A DNA stretch of 64,000 nucleotides from Bagarius yarrelli (GCA_005784505.1 VCAZ01000038.1:1406898-1470897), one strand, 5' to 3'. Shown: positions 12,493 to 23,798, counted from the stretch's first letter. Notes: generated by a model from the letters alone, not told the origin. Numbers and translations are program-made.

Positions 12493-12694
12493 TTTACATT
12501 AACAGCATTTGGCAGATGTCCTTATCCATAATCACCTACATTTATCTCTTTTATCTCTACATTTATTACCTCAGCAATTGGGGGCTAAGGGCCTTGCTCA
12601 GGGGCCCAGCAGTAGCAAACTCGGTGGTGCTTGAAATTGAACGCTGATCTGTCAATAAGCAGTCCAACACCTCAACCTCTGCGCTACCACTTTT
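12493..12694 (-). mobile_element. SINE family A, minus strand, right arm of an inverted pair
   Basis: It opens with the reverse tail 'acattaacagcatttggcag' and closes with 'ctctgcgctaccactttt'. It joins the copy at 12310 tail to tail. Confidence 0.88.
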
Positions 12695-13091
12695 ACCACA
12701 GACATTTAGCTGATATTGTATTGAAAGCTAACATTTTAGTGACATTAAATAAAGACTTTTATGTAGGAAATTTATGTAATTTTACACACAGCCATAGCCG
12801 CAGGAACGTATAAGAAACACTAAAGAAATAAAAGGGCACTGGATTAATGCCAGCAATACCACCCAGTTCCCACTAGTCTTTCAGGTCTGCTTTCTTCTTT
12901 GATTTTATCAGCACAATTTCCTTCATTTCGGTTTGGATTTCTTGAAAAAAAATTGGAAATGCACCATTTGGACTGATTTTTAACTTCAGTGACGTCATGT
13001 CGTCTTGACGTCATGTGTGTAGGCTTTTTTTCCCATAAATTTTTACTGAATATTTCAAATAATAAAATTGTGTGAAAGATAATAAATTTAT

Positions 13092-13293
13092 GGGGCAGTG
13101 GTGGCTCAAATGGTTAAGGTGCTGAGTTGTTAATCCGAAGACCAGAAACACCTGGGCTCAAGCCCCCCCACCGGCTGTTGGGTCCTTGAGCAAGATCCTT
13201 AACCCCTCCTGTATCATAGCCTACCCTGCACCCTGACCCCCAACCTACAAAGATGGAATATGTACACGTACCTTACACAATGAAGTTGAATAA
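13092..13293 (+). mobile_element. SINE family C
   Basis: Head 'ggcagtggtggctcaaatgg', then 'aacacctgggctcaagcccc', 'ccttgagcaagatcctta' and tail 'caatgaagttgaataaa'. Confidence 0.82.
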
Positions 13294-14177
13294 ATATATT
13301 AATATAATACATTTAATTTATTTTTATGTTACAAAATTTTCATTCATTTATGTTTATCACTGCACCCTTGTCAGTAAACAGCATTTTTTAGCTATACTTG
13401 CTCTCCTATATGTATTGGATGTATTGAAAAAATTGATTGGTTGATGGGAAGAAATTACAAGAAAACAAAAAAATCAACCAAATTTATATGTCGCTACATC
13501 CATTCAGAATGAACACATGGGATTAATGATGCTATTGATTATTAACCGTTGCTGCTAATTTAGATTTTGAGTCTAGACCTGAATATGTATCGGCACTGGT
13601 TCCAAATAATTCATGGTTTATAAAAAATGGAATGAAACACAGCCTGACGGAGTCCCTAATGAAACATTATAACAGGTGATTGACTACCCTAATTAACCAC
13701 TGTATCCCTTGTACATGGTTATAATTCATTATTTACGTCTGGGCTTTTTCTTTCCAGTGTCCTGATTTTGCCTGATTATTAGGGATTAGATAAAACACAG
13801 TAGAGCAGCACTGATGAGAAAATGGATGCAGGTTTGGGTTTAAAGTCTTTCCCCATTTGTGAGATGAAACAGAGCTCGAAGGCAAAGGAAAGTCATTTCT
13901 TCCCTGGAGAGAAACTGAACCTTTCTGACACTCTGTGCCTTTACATAACCCCAGAAACAATCGGTGGCAATTTCGCTTCATGGATCTTATGTAGTCTTGT
14001 GAAATTGAGTGTATCAAAGTGTACACACGAACAATCAGGCACAAAACACACACACACCACACACACACAAACGTTCACTCATAGAAATAGAAACTGTATC
14101 TGGATTAAAGGCAGATGCCTATTTTGTTCAGACCTTATCGTCTGTATACACGTTTGGAAAAAAGATGATTTATTCAT
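13294..14177. other. No gene; candidate conserved non-coding stretch 13500-13990
   Basis: The part 13500-13990 is free of recognisable repeats. Open frames exist on both strands, but neither shows a domain or splice logic. A CA run lies at 14045-14070. Confidence 0.3.
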
Positions 14178-14452
14178 TCGACCATCCATCCATTTATCCA
14201 ACCAACCAATCACCCACCCATCCATTCATCCAACCATCCATCCATTCATCCAACCACCTATCCATCCATCCATCCATCCATCCATCCATCCAACCACTTA
14301 CCCATCCATTCACCCATTCATCCATCCATCCATCCATTTATCCAACCACCTATCCATCCATCCATCCATACATCCAACCACTTACCCATCCATTCATTCA
14401 TCCATCCATCCATCCATCCATCCATCCATCTATCAATCTATCTATTGTATAT
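14178..14452. repeat. (CCAT)n-rich array, about 270 bp
   Basis: Imperfect CCATCCATTCATCCAACCA-type tetranucleotide repeat. It adjoins a minus-strand SINE B at 14453 and is that SINE's 3' tail, expanded. Long open frames here encode only His-Pro-Ser-Ile repeats. Confidence 0.92.
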
Positions 14453-14655
14453 AGCCATTTATTTCCAATCAGGGTCATGGGGATCTGCTGGAGTCTATCC
14501 CAGCTGTCATTGAGCAAAAGGCAGGGGTCACCCTTGACAGATCACCAGTCCATCACAGGACCACATACAGACAAACAACCACTGTTTTTGGGCTGTAGGA
14601 GGAAACCGGAGAACCCGGAGTAAACCCACACAAACACGGAGAGAACATCAAGGGA
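14453..14655 (-). mobile_element. SINE family B, minus strand, head missing
   Basis: It contains 'tctgctggagtctatcccag', 'ccagtccatcacaggacca', 'gggctgtaggaggaaaccgg' and ends 'cacggagagaacat', before the tRNA-like part. Confidence 0.85.
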
Positions 14656-15299
14656 GGAGACAATCAACAAGTTCAGGCCTACAGGCACCTTATAATACTG
14701 TATAAAACCACGTAAACATAGTAATTCTTTAAAGCAATTGCAGAGATGAATGCTGTGTTAAACATTTTATATAAATTGTGCATGAAATCGAGTCTGGTTG
14801 GTAGAAAATGAGAAGATGACCGTCTTTATTGCACAATGATGCATAAATTAATTGTGACATTTAATGCGTAGATTTGTCTGTTGGCTGCCGGGAGAACTGA
14901 CCTGTAAAAGCATTCCTTCCTGCAGCTGAAGAGACGCAATCTGTTGCTCAGTGTATTCCTTTACTCCTGTAGTGTTTTATATAGTGAGTGGAAGATATTC
15001 TTTCTAAACACACCTTTATCAGTATTCTATTCTCTGCAGACATTACCACTGTGTCCACTTTTACCCCCAGAACTAAGCTAGACTTTCTAAAGATCTTCAC
15101 AGTATGTTAGCTTCCTTTTTTTTTTTGCTGCTATGGCACACGGTATTCAATTTAATTTCGTATTATTTTTCAAAAACAGTTTTTTAACAATGAAAATTGT
15201 ACAAAAATATATTATTAATTAAAATTTGAATTCGAGAATGAAACATTTAACATTTTATGTCATTCTGATGCTTTAAGAAGTTTCGAGGATGCACTGCTC
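14656..15299. other. No recognised feature
   Basis: AT-rich sequence with a T run near 15115. No exon-like ORF. Confidence 0.35.
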
Positions 15300-15640
15300 C
15301 ACCCACCCAAGGCTACAGTTTACATTACATTTGATCCCCATTACCATAAACTGTAATAAACTGACGTTCTGTGTCTCCCAAATGAGGATGGGTTCTCTTT
15401 TCAGTCTGGCTCCTCCTAAGGTTTCTTTCTACTTCATCTCAGGAAGTTTTCCCTCACAGCAGTCACCACCGGCTTGTTTATTAGGGACAAACTTGTCCAT
15501 TGTTAAAAACGCTAAACAAATAACAATGAATTGAATTGAACTGATGGGCAAACCAGAGGCAATAATCACAAGCATGATATAAGGAAGAAACCTAGAAAGG
15601 AACCAGACTCAATAGGAATCCTGTGCTCCTCTGGGTGACA
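15300..15640. repeat. Family D repeat as two pieces in opposite orientation
   Basis: 15300-15540 is minus-strand family D ('ctcaggaagttttccctcac', 'tgtccattgttaaaaacgct', 'aacaatgaattgaattgaac'). 15545-15640 is plus-strand ('ggaagaaacctagaaaggaa', 'ccagactcaatagga'). Together they form an imperfect inverted repeat. Confidence 0.72.
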
Positions 15641-15879
15641 CCAGAGAGTCTGACAGTCTAACTGTAATGATGTAACAATAAGATTTTGAGCCATTTCTGT
15701 CAAAGCCATCGAGTGTTCAATTTTGGAGAGGTGAGCACAAGACTGACAGGAACAACAGGAGTTTAAAGATACAGCATGCCATCATCTCCAAAAAGTACCA
15801 ACCACAGCAGTCCCCTAAATCCGAACCCTAAACAGGCTTCCCAGTAACATTCGCAGATTTGATATGAACTTTATAGGGC

Positions 15880-16028
15880 TTTACATTTGCTATCCAGAGC
15901 AACATTATCTCTTTTATACAACTGAGTAATTGGGTTTAAGGGGCTAGAGTGTAACTTGGTGGTGCTGAGAATCGAGCCCCAATCTTCTAATTAGAAGTCC
16001 AAAACCTTAAGCACTGCACTACCACTTC
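15880..16028 (-). mobile_element. SINE family A, minus strand
   Basis: It includes 'acatttgctatccagagcaa', 'tacaactgagtaattgggtt', 'cttggtggtgctgagaatcg' and 'cactgcactaccacttccc'. Confidence 0.82.
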
Positions 16029-16735
16029 CCTGTCTGTAATATTGCATTAGCTTTTTCATTGTACTTGGACCATCTTACAGTCATCAATCCTAGTTGATTT
16101 ACCTTCGATATAGAGATCTGGCTAAGGAGGAAGAGGGTAAAATAATGAGAAGTGATCATCATTTGTAAGCAAAGAAGGGCAGAAGTCCTGGTTGATGCAT
16201 TATTTGCAAATCTATTGAAGGAGGACTTTAGCTCATTTGCCTTTACCCAACTCTGCTGATTGCAGGGCAAGTTTGTTGCCAGATACTTTCCTCCCCCATC
16301 CACCCCTTTTTATACTTTCAATCCTTCAATAGTCCCCATTTACTCTATTTAATTCCTATCACCAACCCCCCTATAAATGCTCCTTATGCTATCCCTGTCA
16401 GCAGCTTCAGCTCAGCCTTCAGGTCAGTAGTCCCGCAAGGTCTGTCGTTCACCAAGCATTTGGATGGCACAGCTATGTCACAGGATTTTATAGTCAGTTA
16501 CACATTCTTGTAGAACAAAAAGTCCCCAGCATGGGCTTCACAAAGAACATCACAGTCAGTTGTTTCAAAGCATCTCTTCAGAGTACCCTTAGTCTCAGGA
16601 GACCATTTTCTGACTGACCTGGTCACCACAGGCTGCTTCAATACAAAAAGGTTTCTACAGAGACCACGACTGCACCAATTCTTTGTAGTACAGCTACAAG
16701 CATTACTTCACCTCAAAGTGCAATGGAGAGAGAGA
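16029..16735. other. No recognised gene or repeat
   Basis: Repeat-free sequence. The 94-codon minus-strand open frame at 16019-16303 overlaps the end of a SINE and has no recognisable domain. Confidence 0.35.
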
Positions 16736-17282
16736 TATATATGCACACACATATACACACAAACATAGAGTATATACACATACAGTATATACACACATAC
16801 ATATACATGTACACATACACAGACACACAAATATACACACACATACATACAGTATATACCCATATACATATACAAACACACACATGTACACATACACAGA
16901 TACACACTAATATACATACACATACACAGAGTATATACACACATACATATACAAACACACACACACACATGTACACATACACACATATATACACACACAC
17001 ATACATACAGTATATACCCATGCAGTATACACACACACATACACAGATACACACAGATACACGTATATATACACAAATATACACACACATACATACAGTA
17101 TATACACATACACATGTACACATACACAGATACACACACACATATACACACATACATACATACAGAGACATATACAGTATATACAAACACATACATATAG
17201 ATATAGAGACATATACACACACAAACATATATACACACAGACCCACACCACACACACACACACAGACACACACACATACATT
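16736..17282. repeat. Compound (CA)n/(TATACA)n microsatellite, about 545 bp
   Basis: An irregular mixture of ACAC, ATACAT and 'cagtatatac' motifs. 'cagtatata' recurs about seven times, indicating tandem growth of larger units. Open frames on both strands encode only Thr-His-Ile or Cys-Val-Tyr repeats. Confidence 0.95.
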
Positions 17283-17917
17283 TTTATATGCACATCAAAG
17301 CTTTACTGTATCAGTATCATTCTGTAGTACGGTTCAGTAGTATATTTACAAGGGTAACAATATCCTCTTACTTTAATCTTAACAGCAGAGATCAGAGAAG
17401 ATACTAGAACAAATAATCCTCCTTAGACCTTTTCTTATTGATTATAAAAAAGTGTGTTTGTGTGTAGGAAGTAAACATGGACTTCAGGGCACCTCCAGTC
17501 CAATATTACCTCAGCCTACCGATTTTAAATCGATATAAACATTTATAAAACAGGAATATTAAAAAAACAGTAGGTAATTAGTTCGGTGTCACATGTTATG
17601 TACCACAGCTTTAAATGTTTTAGCAATGTAATATTGTTAATACAATAACCAGAAATTGCATATAAAATATTAAAACTCATAGCAAAAGAGTGAAAACATT
17701 TACACTAAAATCTTTTAGCCACTGTTTCACCCGCCTTTTTCATCGCTCTTGCTTTTATTCTGTCCGGTCATAAATGTTTAGTGCTTTTATTAATAATTAT
17801 TATCTCTAACCCTGATAATCAAGTCTGAGGGATCAAAAAAAAAAACTTCCTGATAAAATATAAGGAAGTAACCTTTAAAATCCAATTTGATAAAAAATAA
17901 AAGTCATCATTAAAAGC

Positions 17918-18266
17918 TATCCATCCATTTTCTATACTCGCTTTTTCCCTAATTCGGGGTCAGAGGGATCTGCTGGAGTCTATCCCAGCCGTCTCTGAAG
18001 GGGTGAAAGGAAAGAGGGGGACACCCTGGACGGGTTACCAGTGCATCACAGGGCCACACACACACTCACACATTCCTATGGGCAATTTAGAATCACCAAT
18101 CAATCTAACATACATGTTTCTGGACTGTAGGAGGAAACCATAGAACCAGGAGTAAACTCACGTAAGCACAGGGAGAACATGCAAACTCTACACAGAAAGA
18201 CCCCTGCCTGAGAATCGAACCTGGGACCTTCTTGCTGTGCTAACCACTAAGCCACCATGCTGCCCC
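17918..18266 (-). mobile_element. SINE family B, full length with perfect 11-bp target duplication
   Basis: Minus-strand element from tail 'tatccatccattttctat' to head 'gccaccatgctgcccc'. TCATTAAAAGC occurs at 17907-17917 and again at 18267-18277, exactly flanking it, as expected for target-primed insertion. Confidence 0.95.
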
Positions 18267-18277
18267 TCATTAAAAGC

Positions 18278-18879
18278 CTTTTTCAGAAAAGCCCACACAG
18301 GTTCCCTGGTACACATTTTTAACCTTTACAGCTCTGTAAATAAAATTATCAACAATTTTATTAAAGTCAGTTAATGATTATTAATAACTATCACTAAACT
18401 CAGCTTGAGGCTGCAAATGACTTTAGAAAAGATCAATTTTTATAGAACTAAGAGGCTAATCAGAAACCTGCACATTTATTAGCAATAAATTAAATGCCTG
18501 AATGCACAGATCTTAATGAATGTTACACTTATTCTTTATTGTGTTTTATTATTTCATTTGGGTAACATTACGGATATGATTAAATGCGAATGTTTTTGCA
18601 TAATAAAATAACGTTTTATAGTTTTAAAGCAAAGTTATATTTAAATATTTTAGCCTTTTTTTTATACATATAAAAACTCATATGTCAAAACTATTTTTTT
18701 TCCAATGAAATAAATTAAAATGTCATTAATCCAAAAAAACACCACAATTTTTTGTTACGTTTTTAAATAAGAAAAATAAACTTATAAATAGCGAATATTC
18801 TATTCAAAAACAATCCAATAGGATGTAGCGCAATAAACTGGTTTTATTAAGTATAATGTACAGCATTTACCCTGGAGAT
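18278..18879. other. Very AT-rich sequence, no feature
   Basis: Long A/T runs, no repeat family I recognise and no exon. Confidence 0.4.
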
Positions 18880-19095
18880 CAGACGACTCCACTTGCTAAC
18901 GCGTATGTCTATGTCTAGCTATCGAGCGAGACACGGGATGCTGGGCGGATGTTACGTCGGATGTTCACTGTGGCGTTTGCTACGCCAACTAGCGTTTGGG
19001 TGTTCGAAGCTTCCTCGTAACCAAAACTTTAGCTCGCGAGACGAGAGACGTCTCCTATCTCAAAAAACTTGTTAGTCCTCAGGGCACCACTGTAT
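18880..19095. mobile_element. CpG-dense block, probably a DNA transposon end
   Basis: A run of CpG-containing sequence in a CpG-poor region (aacgcgtatg, tcgagcgagac, gctcgcgagacgag) ends with 'cagggcaccactgtat'. Its reverse complement begins 'acagtggtgccct', which resembles mariner/pogo-type ends. A CpG-rich single-copy site cannot be excluded. Confidence 0.4.
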
Positions 19096-19777
19096 ATTTT
19101 TATCCATTTTTTTCCATATAGCCTACATGCATCACTAACATCTATTCATTCAGGGTAGAAGTAATTTGGCCAATTAATTGAATTAACTTTTCACTCAACC
19201 AATCATAACCATCTGATGTCATCAGTGTGTGTCAATCAAACCCGGCTCAATCCATTTTATGGTCTATTCTTGTTCAGGAGTCTTACTGAGTGCTTAAAAT
19301 AGTCTCTTGAAAAGACATAACTTCTTGTAGAAATCAAAGCTTTACAGCAGCAGAGAATCCCCGGGCCTTGATCTCAGGACTGATTGTGGTAGTGGTAGAT
19401 TATCCATGGGGTTTAATGTTATCGCACAGGGACATTCATAAATTGCTTAGTAATATAATAATATTATAATTTGCCATGAATGTGTTTTATAACTTTACAT
19501 AACAAATTAACAAAAATGACTTATTTCACAATATTGACATAGAATTAAGATGTGCAAACGTTTTACGTTAGATGAGTTTTTATTTTAAGGTGTTACTGTA
19601 GCCACAGATTTGTTCATTAGGGTTTGTATTTCTTCTGAATTTCTTAAAGCTGTTTTTGAGACAGTGTAAACTGTTAAAAGTGCTTTACAAATAAAAACTG
19701 AATTAAAGTCAAACACAGACCAGATTCACTTCAAGCTTCATGTTTTAGATCAAATATTACTTATAAATCTCTCCATT
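19096..19777. other. No recognised feature
   Basis: AT-rich single-copy-looking sequence. No splice-bounded ORF. Confidence 0.35.
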
Positions 19778-20157
19778 TCTGTCTTAGTCTCTCTATCTCT
19801 ATCTGTCCGTCTCTTTCTCTAGCTATCTGTCTCTCTGTCTCTGTCATATTCTATCTGTCTTCTCTCGAGCTATCTGTCTCTCTGGGTCAGTCGCTCTCTA
19901 TCTGTATATCTGTCTCTCTATCTGTGTATATTTCTCCATCTCTGTCTGTCTCTCTGTCTCAATCTCTCTCGATCTCTGTCTATCTCTAGCTGTCTCTATA
20001 TATATTTATCTGTCTCTCTCTATCTATCTATCTGTCTCTCTGTCTCAGTCTTTATCTATCTCTATCTGTCTCTCTCGCTTTCTCTTTCTCTCTCTTTCTG
20101 CCTGTCTATCTATCTATCTATCTCTCTCGCTCTCTCTCTCTCTTTCTCTCTCTTTTA
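19778..20157. repeat. (TCTATCTG/TCTC)n pyrimidine array, about 380 bp
   Basis: One strand is almost all pyrimidine with TCTGTCTC, TCTATC and TCTCTCTC motifs. It is strongly strand-asymmetric and could adopt triplex (H-DNA) form. Confidence 0.92.
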
Positions 20158-20525
20158 GGGAGAGTGCTCCCTTGGTCCCTTGTTTTGATCCTGTATCTGT
20201 GTGTGTATATCAATTAAACGTCTTTATCACACTGTAAATCTGGCACGTGTCATCAAACATTCTGTCAACTGCAGTATCACTCAACACTGATAGAACCATT
20301 ATACTGTTATTCTACTGGCTGTCCTGCCAGATTCATGTTATAATGTCTTACAAGAGTGACATTAGATATGACAGGTGTATAACATAGTGACACTAGACTT
20401 GACATCACTGATACCAAAAACTGGACATCTTACACACAAACAAGTATCAGATTAGGGGAAGATGCACCACTAATGCAGTATACACTCTGATTCTGCCCCA
20501 ACTTAGACCTGGGCCAGCTGAGTCA

Positions 20526-20757
20526 GGGTCTGAGACTGGGTGAGGGTCTGAGACGGAGTGAAGGTCTAAGACTGGGTGAGGTCTGAGACTGAATGAGGGT
20601 TTGAGACTGAATGAGGGTCTGGGACTAAGTCAGTGTCTAAGACTGAGTGAGGATATGACACTAAGTGGGTTTGAGACTGAGTGAGGGTCTAGGACTAAGT
20701 GATAGTGTAGTAGTATGAGACTAAGTAAGGGTCTAAGACTAAGTGAGGGTCTGAGAT
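20526..20757. repeat. 18-bp minisatellite, about 13 units
   Basis: Units follow 'gtctgagactgagtgagg' with substitutions and some 2-bp deletions. It ends at a short TA tract (20757-20772). Confidence 0.88.
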
Positions 20758-20774
20758 ATATATATATATATATT

Positions 20775-20911
20775 AAAATGCTAATTGGAAGATCTGGGTT
20801 GATTCCCAGCTTTAGCTTACCAAGTTATCCTAATCCCAATTGCTTAGTTGTTATAAAGAGGTAAGTGTAATTTGCTCTGGATAAGGGACGTTGCCAAATA
20901 TTCTAAATGTA
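20775..20911 (+). mobile_element. SINE family A, 5' truncated
   Basis: It retains 'ggaagatctgggttgattcc', 'ccaattgcttagttg' and the tail 'gctctggataagggacgttg'. Confidence 0.72.
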
Positions 20912-20954
20912 AATTGATTACAAAACATTGCAATCAACTCATGTAATAATTTAT

Positions 20955-20955
20955 T

Positions 20956-21003
<48 letters not shown>
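20955..21003. repeat. (TA)n microsatellite
   Basis: About 24 uninterrupted TA units followed by TTATATG. Confidence 0.95.
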
Positions 21004-21007
<4 letters not shown>

Positions 21008-21139
21008 GTTATGCAAAATTATTGTTTGTCGTCTCAGATGTCGTCTCACTTTTATTTGTATAAATAACTTTAGACCTCTGAAAAGGTTCTTTATTTATAG
21101 TGGTTTTAGCAACGAACTTACACTTACTTAAAATACTCA

Positions 21140-21405
21140 CGTCAGTTTAATTAATATCTGTAAATTAGGAGTCCCCAAATAAGCAAGTCAGAGGCGACAA
21201 CGGGAAAAAACCAAAACTTCATCAGTAACAGAAAAGCCCTTTGAGAAACCAGGTTCAGTCGGGGGGGGGCCAGTTCTTCTCTGACCAGACAACCAGCAGG
21301 TTATTCCATGCTGCAGTAAAGTTTTAGTGCTTTTGTTGATGGCCGTCTAGAAGACAAGGTCATCACTGGGAAAATGCCTCTGAGGCTTATTGTCTCTGTG
21401 ATTCT
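21140..21405 (+). repeat. Family D dispersed fish repeat
   Basis: It has 'tttaattaatatctgtaaat', 'gagtccccaaataagcaagt', 'tctgaccagacaaccagcag' and 'gaggcttattgtctctgtg', parallel to 8213 and 46832, with a G run at 21261. Confidence 0.75.
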
Positions 21406-21548
21406 GTGATTGTATAGCATTACATGGGGAATTTAATGTTTCAGCCACAAAATTAGCAGATCAGGGCTGGTGTTGGGTTGTGGGGGTTTCAGTAAGGTGT
21501 TGAGTCGGTTCACGCAAGGGCTTTTGCTAACAGTTGGAGAAGAACAGT

Positions 21549-21720
21549 TACATTTACAGCATGCATACTACGCCCTTATACAGAGCGACTGCATTATTCC
21601 CTGTATACAACTGAGCATTTGGGGGTTAAGAGCCTTGCTCAGTGGCGGTGGCTTGGTGGTGCTGGGAATTGAACCCAGGTCTTCTGGTTGATAGTCCAAC
21701 ACTTTAACTACAGTTACCCC
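21549..21720 (-). mobile_element. SINE family A, minus strand
   Basis: It includes 'acatttacagcatgcat', 'tgggggttaagagccttgct', 'ggcttggtggtgctgggaat' and 'ccaacactttaac'. Confidence 0.85.
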
Positions 21721-21737
21721 CAGTTAGGAATGTGCTA

Positions 21738-21780
21738 CTAAGGTGTCCAAAGACTTTTGGCTATATAGCGTATCCACATA
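21738..21780. mobile_element. End of a Tc1-type DNA transposon
   Basis: The phrase 'aaggtgtccaaagacttttg' then 'gctatatagcgta' matches the typical fish element end (tccaaa.acttttggc.atatagtgta). Only about 40 bp remain. Confidence 0.5.
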
Positions 21781-22094
21781 CAGTATATAACAGATGTATA
21801 TTGTGTTTCCTCTTTGTGCGCATGAAAGAGCGATTCAGTGTTGCATGAAATAAGCTTGCCTCTATAACTGGAGTGGATGCTGATGTTTCACGCTATCTCT
21901 TAATTAAGTCCATAACGATCAGTTCAGACTGGTACATGGCTCCTATTTCATTTCTCAAGGTCAGGTCTGCTACTAATTCTCATACAGGCAAATTCTATTA
22001 AAATGCTTGCGATGGAGAGAATATCTTAAAATGAACCAATCCTGAATGCCCTAAAATTACCGCAGCAAAAGTTTCCCACCCCAATTTAATCAAC

Positions 22095-22345
22095 GTAAAA
22101 TAGAAAGGATAGAAATGAAGACAATCCAAGGCCACGGGTTCGAAAAGAGTAGATTTTATGTTTCTGCAGGTCTTGATGCCCAATTCCAATATTTTTTTTA
22201 TGACCAATTTTTTTTTTAAAACTGACCCGTATCTGATACCTGCATTTACAATATACACGGCAAAACAACCCCAGTGTAGACGTACTGCATAGAAAAGGAA
22301 GTAAAAACTGCGGTGAGCACGATTTATTTTGTCTTAAAGTCAGCT
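22095..22345 (-). mobile_element. Family F inverted-end element, fragment (copy 4)
   Basis: The stretch 'ctgacccgtatctgatacct' then 'gcatttaca.tatacacggc', 'aaaacaacccc' and 'aggaagtaaaaac' aligns with 32560-32640 of copy 2. One end and the far half are missing. Confidence 0.65.
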
Positions 22346-22644
22346 GGGTCAGCGTAAAGCTTTAAATGGGGGCAGGTATTATTTAAATTAGCGCAATTAG
22401 AGTAATTTTTAAGGTAAAACAAAAAAAAAAAGGAACTGATAAATATGTCATAATGTATTAATTTATGTTATATGAATTACTGCTTACCTGATTTAACACT
22501 ATAACTAACCGTTAGTACTTTAACACGTTAGTACTAATCTCCAGGTGTGAACATGCTTTCCATGCCATTAATTTAGTAGATGTTTTTTTGTTTTTTTATG
22601 AAGTTGACAGTTACACAGTTATTAGCGGTCATAAGCTCCTGCTA

Positions 22645-22825
22645 TCCAGAGGAGGGATAGTGAATATATTGGTAGAAGGATGCTAGAAGTAAAGCTACCA
22701 GGCAGAAGGCAAAGAGGAGGTATATGGATGCAATAAATGCAGACATGAAGTTAGTGGGTGTGAGTGAAGAGGATGTAGAGAATAGGGTTAAGTGGAAACA
22801 GATGATTCGCTGTGGCGACCCCTAA
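22645..22825 (+). mobile_element. LINE 3' end coding the reverse transcriptase C-terminus
   Basis: The frame ending at TAA 22823-22825 reads RQKAKRRYMDAINADMKLVG then VSEEDVENRVKWKQMIRCGD and P. This MIRCGDP-stop end is characteristic of fish non-LTR elements. A second copy lies at 59075. Confidence 0.8.
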
Positions 22826-23009
22826 AAAGGAGAAGAAGCTCCTGCTATTTTTCAGCTATGTCTTCTTTCCAAAAGAATTTTTTTTTGTTCTTTGTGCTTT
22901 GAACTCTTTAAATAGTTTGACTAAACCAAGCTATCTGTGTAATCAACCTCATCCATACACTCCTACACAAAATCAAAGGTCTAATGGTCTGCAGATCACG
23001 GTTTAAGTA

Positions 23010-23116
23010 TAGCAGGGATAAAGCCTTTGCGGTAGCTGGCCCCAGACTGTGGAACAGTGTTGTAGCCTGTAATAGATCAGCACAGTCTTTAACTGAATTT
23101 AAAACATCTCTTTAAA
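23010..23116 (+). mobile_element. LINE fragment, C-terminal coding remnant of a second type
   Basis: The frame reads RDKAFAVAGPRLWNSVVACN then RSAQSLTEFKTSL-stop. This resembles the LWN.LP...FK..LK.HLF tail of jockey/L2/Rex-like reverse transcriptases. It is T-rich after the stop. Confidence 0.72.
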
Positions 23117-23460
23117 CGCATTTCTTTCTTTTTTTCTTTTTTTTTTTCTTTTAAATTTATTGAGTTTAATAGTGTGAAACTCTGGGTTTGCTTTTGTCCT
23201 TGTCTCAGTTTGTTTAGTGGTTTGGATACACCCATTTAATACACCTCGTAATACCACCGCTATCACAACAATTTTAATTCAGCTGTACAGACGTGTTTCG
23301 GTAGTCTGTGATTAGGCTATAAGAATTTACTCTGATCCAGAGGATGGAAAGGATGGAAAAAAGCTGGCCCCTGGCCCCAACTGCACGCCACTGATATATA
23401 TATCTATATATATATATATAAACATGGAATTGGAATCTTGACTGGTAGGCGGTTATACTT

Positions 23461-23622
23461 CCATTTAAAGCATTTACCAGACGCCCTTACTTTTACACAA
23501 TTGAGCAATTAGAAGTTAGGAGCCTTGCTCAGCAGCCCACAGTGGTGGCTTGGTGGTGCTGGGAGTCGAACCCCGGTCTTTCTGGTATCAGGCCAACACC
23601 TAAACCACTAAGCCACCATTTT
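23461..23622 (-). mobile_element. SINE family A, minus strand
   Basis: It contains 'catttaccagacgccctta', 'ttgctcagcagcccacagtg', 'gctgggagtcgaaccccggt' and 'taaaccactaagccaccatt'. Confidence 0.88.
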
Positions 23623-23745
23623 CCTATACTTGCCTTTGCGTGTATATTATAATAGAATGTTTCATCTTATTTCCAGGAACTTAGTTAAAGTTTACCATAT
23701 GTTACACACACACAAACACACACACTGGCTCGATTCACTGACAGA

Positions 23746-23746
23746 A

Positions 23747-23796
<50 letters not shown>
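23746..23796. repeat. (GA)n microsatellite
   Basis: About 25 GA units with two single-base breaks. Confidence 0.95.

Positions 23797-23798
<2 letters not shown>

Noticed and set aside
13822..14623. Open frames of 204-210 codons rich in His-Pro-Ser-Ile
   Set aside because: Half of each frame is a CCAT microsatellite read through; the rest has no domain or splice sites and ends in a SINE.
16708..17340. Open frames of 128-205 codons on both strands
   Set aside because: They lie inside the CA/TATACA repeat; the products are Thr-His-Ile or Cys-Val-Tyr repeats and overlap in several frames.
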